From an uncultured bacterium (GTDB lineage: Bacteria > Cyanobacteriota > Vampirovibrionia > Gastranaerophilales > Gastranaerophilaceae), in assembly GCA_947365485.1 (NCBI GenBank), contig CANAXK010000061.1, forward strand, positions 1-8,513: 8,513 nt of DNA. The letters are read 5' to 3'. Position numbers and translations under genes: made by a program. Below the pieces are notes generated by a model. The model searched no databases. It was not told the DNA's origin and worked only from the letters and a program-made list of their open reading frames with translations. This document shows positions 6,408 to 8,513 of this stretch, in pieces (position 1 is the first letter of the stretch; every line of letters starts with the position of its first letter).

Positions 6408-6626
6408 TTACATACTGCCTTTTATGTTTTGAATAGCAACCTGGATACTATCTTTAACCTTTTCAAAAGCCTCCTCCGGTGTTAGCCAGTTTATTTTATT
6501 TTCAAGCGGGAGTTCTTTTGGAAGTATCCCTGATTGTTCAATTTCCAGTTTTGCTTTTTTTATTTTGCGCTCTGTTGGACGAACAGAGTTCAATCTGTCT
6601 GCTATCTTAATCTTTGCTACTTTCAT
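6408..6626 (-). CDS. Unrecognised 72-aa protein inside the envelope operon
   Basis: A small basic protein (MKVAKIKIADRLNSVRPTER at its start) sits between asd and rfaE2, 16 nt after asd and with no gap before rfaE2. It has no signal peptide or membrane segment. Residues 4-42 have a weak ParB/Srx-like pattern: hydrophobic strand, charged helix, then SGILPKELPL. The ParB box GxRR is missing and the rest (PEEAFEKVKDSIQVAIQNI) is an amphipathic helix, so I do not assign a family. AAGGA (6637-6641), 10 nt before the ATG, supports the start. Tight packing on both sides and an SD argue that it is real. It may be a lineage-specific accessory factor of the operon. Confidence 0.75.
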   Translation of the reverse strand: MKVAKIKIADRLNSVRPTERKIKKAKLEIEQSGILPKELPLENKINWLTPEEAFEKVKDSIQVAIQNIKGSM

Positions 6627-6642
6627 TCCAGCCTATTCCTTC

Positions 6643-7671
6643 TTATTTATTGCCAAATAACCCCATTTCAATAACTTTTTTGCATATTCTAACAGTGTTA
6701 AGCGCAGCACCAATTCTCAGATTATCTGCAACACACCATAAAGAAATACCGTTATTGAACGCCAGATTTCTTCTTACACGTCCGACAAAAACAGGGTCAA
6801 CACCGCTTGCGTCTCTTGTCGTCGGGTATTCGAAGTTTTCAGGGTTGTCTATAACCTTGACTCCGAAAGCGTTTTTAAGAATTTCTCTAACCTCATCCGG
6901 AGTAATATTGCCTTCAAACTCAATATCTACAGCTTCACTGTGCCCATTAAATACCGGAACACGTGCAGCCGTGCAAGAAATCGGAGTCTCTTCATCAAGG
7001 TGTAAAATCTTCTTGGTCTCGTTAACAACCTTCATTTCTTCCTTTGTGTAACCGTTGTCGCAGAACACGTCAATCTGTGGGATAACATTGAACGAAATCG
7101 GCTTTTTGAAACACTTGTTTTCAAACGATTTACTCTCTAGATTGGAAACAGTATCTTCCTTGAGCTCGTTTATTGCAGCAAGCCCTGCCCCGGAAACAGC
7201 CTGATATGTAGACACAATAAGTCTTTTAATCCTAGCCTTTTCATGTAAAGGTTTAAGCACCAGCATCAACTGAGAAGTTGAGCAGTTAGGGTTTGCAATA
7301 ATCCCTTTGTGCTTTCTCAAATCCTCATCATTCACCCCTGCAATAACGAGTGGAACATCTTTTTCCATTCTAAAAGCTGATGAGTTATCAATGATAAGCC
7401 CGCCACGTTTTACAATCTCAGGAGCAAATTTCTGACTTGTAGAGCCGCCAGCGGAAGCCATAACAATATCAATACTTTCAAAAACCTCAGGTGTAGCTTC
7501 TTCTACAGTATATTCTTTGCCCTGAAATGTTAATTTTGTGCCGGCACTCTTTGCGCTTGATAAGAATTTTATGGATTCAAACTCAACCTTCAATTCATCT
7601 GTAATCTTTGTAATTTCTCTTCCAACAACACCTGTTGCACCAAGAATAGCAATTTTAGGTTTTCTTTCCAT
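6643..7671 (-). CDS. asd: Aspartate-semialdehyde dehydrogenase
   Basis: Asd reduces L-aspartyl-4-phosphate with NADPH to aspartate semialdehyde, the branch point to DAP/lysine, threonine and methionine. The 342-aa length is normal for the class with GATGVVG (11-17) as the NADP-binding loop. The active-site nucleophile is Cys130 in NPNCSTSQ. STYQAVSGAG (154-163) contributes the substrate Gln, and RVPVFNGHSE (237-246) carries the catalytic His244 and a substrate Arg. The dimer and C-terminal regions are complete, ending near GAALNTVRI. The start follows dapB by 6 nt, with GGAGGA inside the last dapB codons 10 nt upstream. It forms a DAP-pathway pair with dapB. No key residue is missing. Confidence 0.97.
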   Translation of the reverse strand: MERKPKIAILGATGVVGREITKITDELKVEFESIKFLSSAKSAGTKLTFQGKEYTVEEATPEVFESIDIVMASAGGSTSQKFAPEIVKRGGLIIDNSSAFRMEKDVPLVIAGVNDEDLRKHKGIIANPNCSTSQLMLVLKPLHEKARIKRLIVSTYQAVSGAGLAAINELKEDTVSNLESKSFENKCFKKPISFNVIPQIDVFCDNGYTKEEMKVVNETKKILHLDEETPISCTAARVPVFNGHSEAVDIEFEGNITPDEVREILKNAFGVKVIDNPENFEYPTTRDASGVDPVFVGRVRRNLAFNNGISLWCVADNLRIGAALNTVRICKKVIEMGLFGNK

Positions 7672-7677
7672 CTTTGA

Positions 7678-8430
7678 CTAGTCCTCCATAATCTTTTCAA
7701 GCCCGTATACAAAGTTTTTGTTTTCACAAACATATCTAACCGCCATCAAAACCCCGTTCATGTAGCATTCACGGTTCATTGAGTCGTGTCTTATCGTAAG
7801 AATTTGCCCGCTTGAGCCGAACAGAACTTCCTGGGAAGCAATGTATCCCGGCATGCGCACAGAATGAATATGAATATTGTTATAAGATTTCCCGCCGCGT
7901 GCACCTTTTATAGTTTCAACTTCAGGACAATTTCCGGTTGTAAAATTAGCGTTTTCTCCTGCCATCATAAGCGCTGTTTTCACAGCAGTACCGGAAGGCG
8001 CATCCTTTTTCTGGTTGTGATGAAGCTCAATGATTTCAGCGTTATCAAAGTACTTGGAAGCCATCTGCGCAAACTTCATCATAAGCACAGCACCAGTAGA
8101 AAAATTCGGAGCAATAAGACAAGAAACACTCTTTGTTTCAGAAAGCTTCTTTAACTCTTCAATCTGCTCGTCAGCCAAACCGGTTGTACCGATTACAATA
8201 TTAATCCCGTTATTCAGACAGTAAAGCGCGTTCTCATAAATTGATTTCGGCTGGGTAAAATCAATCAGAACATCGATATTTACAGACTCTTTCGCGTCTT
8301 TTATAGAAGCAAACTCGCCGTCAAATATATCTATCTTAGCAACAAGAGTCATATCCTCTGCATTATTCACAGCCCTTACAACTTCCTGTCCCATTTTGCC
8401 GTTAGCACCACATACTGCCACATTAATCAT
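7678..8430 (-). CDS. dapB: 4-hydroxy-tetrahydrodipicolinate reductase DapB
   Basis: DapB reduces 4-hydroxy-tetrahydrodipicolinate to tetrahydrodipicolinate in the lysine and meso-diaminopimelate pathway, which supplies peptidoglycan. Motifs run in order: GANGKMG (8-14) for the nucleotide, DFTQP (57-61), GTTG (81-84), APNFSTGA (107-114), and ELHHNQKKDAPSGTA (135-149) with catalytic His137/His138 and Lys141. IHSVRMPGY and FGSSGQILTIRHDS follow near the C-terminus. The length of 250 is within the shorter DapB range (E. coli 273). The start has a strong GGGAGGG (8438-8444) 7 nt upstream and a promoter just beyond. It is the first gene of the operon. dapA is not in the window. Confidence 0.97.
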   Translation of the reverse strand: MINVAVCGANGKMGQEVVRAVNNAEDMTLVAKIDIFDGEFASIKDAKESVNIDVLIDFTQPKSIYENALYCLNNGINIVIGTTGLADEQIEELKKLSETKSVSCLIAPNFSTGAVLMMKFAQMASKYFDNAEIIELHHNQKKDAPSGTAVKTALMMAGENANFTTGNCPEVETIKGARGGKSYNNIHIHSVRMPGYIASQEVLFGSSGQILTIRHDSMNRECYMNGVLMAVRYVCENKNFVYGLEKIMED

Positions 8431-8437
8431 TTTAAAA

Positions 8438-8444
8438 CCCTCCC
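8438..8444 (-). promoter_or_regulatory. Strong ribosome binding site of dapB
   Basis: GGGAGGG on the minus strand lies 7 nt before the dapB ATG. It is the strongest Shine-Dalgarno in the operon, consistent with the first gene of a message. Confidence 0.8.
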
Positions 8445-8459
8445 ATAATGAGTACGAGA

Positions 8460-8488
8460 ATTATACAACAAAAACATTCTGATTTAAA
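8460..8488 (-). promoter_or_regulatory. Promoter of the dapB-fabZ operon
   Basis: On the minus strand a perfect TATAAT (8460-8465) follows TTTAAA (8483-8488, 4 of 6) at 17 nt. The predicted start is near 8453, giving a leader of about 22 nt to dapB. No strong internal promoter or terminator was noticed between the seven genes, so this is the best candidate for driving all of them. Confidence 0.65.
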
Positions 8489-8513
8489 GCATCAAGATTT
8501 TGCGTAGGTTTCA

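Noticed and set aside
6614..7051. 145-codon plus-strand open frame antisense to asd
   Set aside because: It covers the C-terminal part of a clear asd gene. Its protein is a Ser/Thr/Leu-rich complement artefact with no motif.
8466..8513. Possible end of an upstream minus-strand gene (TGA at 8511-8513)
   Set aside because: Only 48 nt remain and no coding frame can be judged; a TGA triplet alone is not evidence.

Overview
The window looks like a chromosomal segment of an AT-rich, Gram-negative-type bacterium. It carries lpxD, lpxC and fabZ (lipid A synthesis), an ADP-heptose synthase and two lysine/meso-DAP genes. Cyanobacteria-like lpxC-fabZ linkage, low GC and two unusual coiled-coil proteins fit a Gastranaerophilales/Vampirovibrionia ('Melainabacteria') gut lineage. 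That placement is an inference from sequence style, not a database result.

Layout: (1) 1-308, minus strand, the N-terminal part of an unrecognised protein that runs off the left edge. (2) 454-1236, plus strand, a 260-residue unrecognised protein with a basic helical N-terminus and an acidic coiled-coil C-terminus, closed by a clear terminator. (3) 1237-1523, an intergenic region with a good promoter, a perfect inverted repeat lying exactly in the promoter spacer, and a leader of about 160 nt that can fold. (4) 1524-3443, plus strand, a 639-residue Ala/Lys-rich protein with a small-residue hydrophobic segment at each end. (5) 3488-3518, a strong bidirectional terminator between converging transcripts. 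(6) 8430 back to 3529, minus strand, a seven-gene operon: dapB, asd, a 72-residue unknown, rfaE2-type heptose adenylyltransferase, lpxD, lpxC, fabZ. Its promoter is just upstream of dapB.

The operon is compact: gaps run from 16 nt to a 1-nt overlap, and several ribosome binding sites overlap the preceding stop codon. It joins two envelope pathways. Asd and DapB make the DAP/lysine precursor of peptidoglycan. The heptose, LpxD, LpxC and FabZ genes supply lipopolysaccharide core and lipid A, with FabZ also feeding fatty acid elongation. The cluster stops at fabZ, and lpxA and lpxB are not in the window.

I see no mobile element, CRISPR array, tRNA or rRNA. The most novel material is the pair of unrecognised plus-strand genes with their regulatory DNA, and the 72-residue protein embedded in the envelope operon. 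No complete new system can be demonstrated from this window alone.
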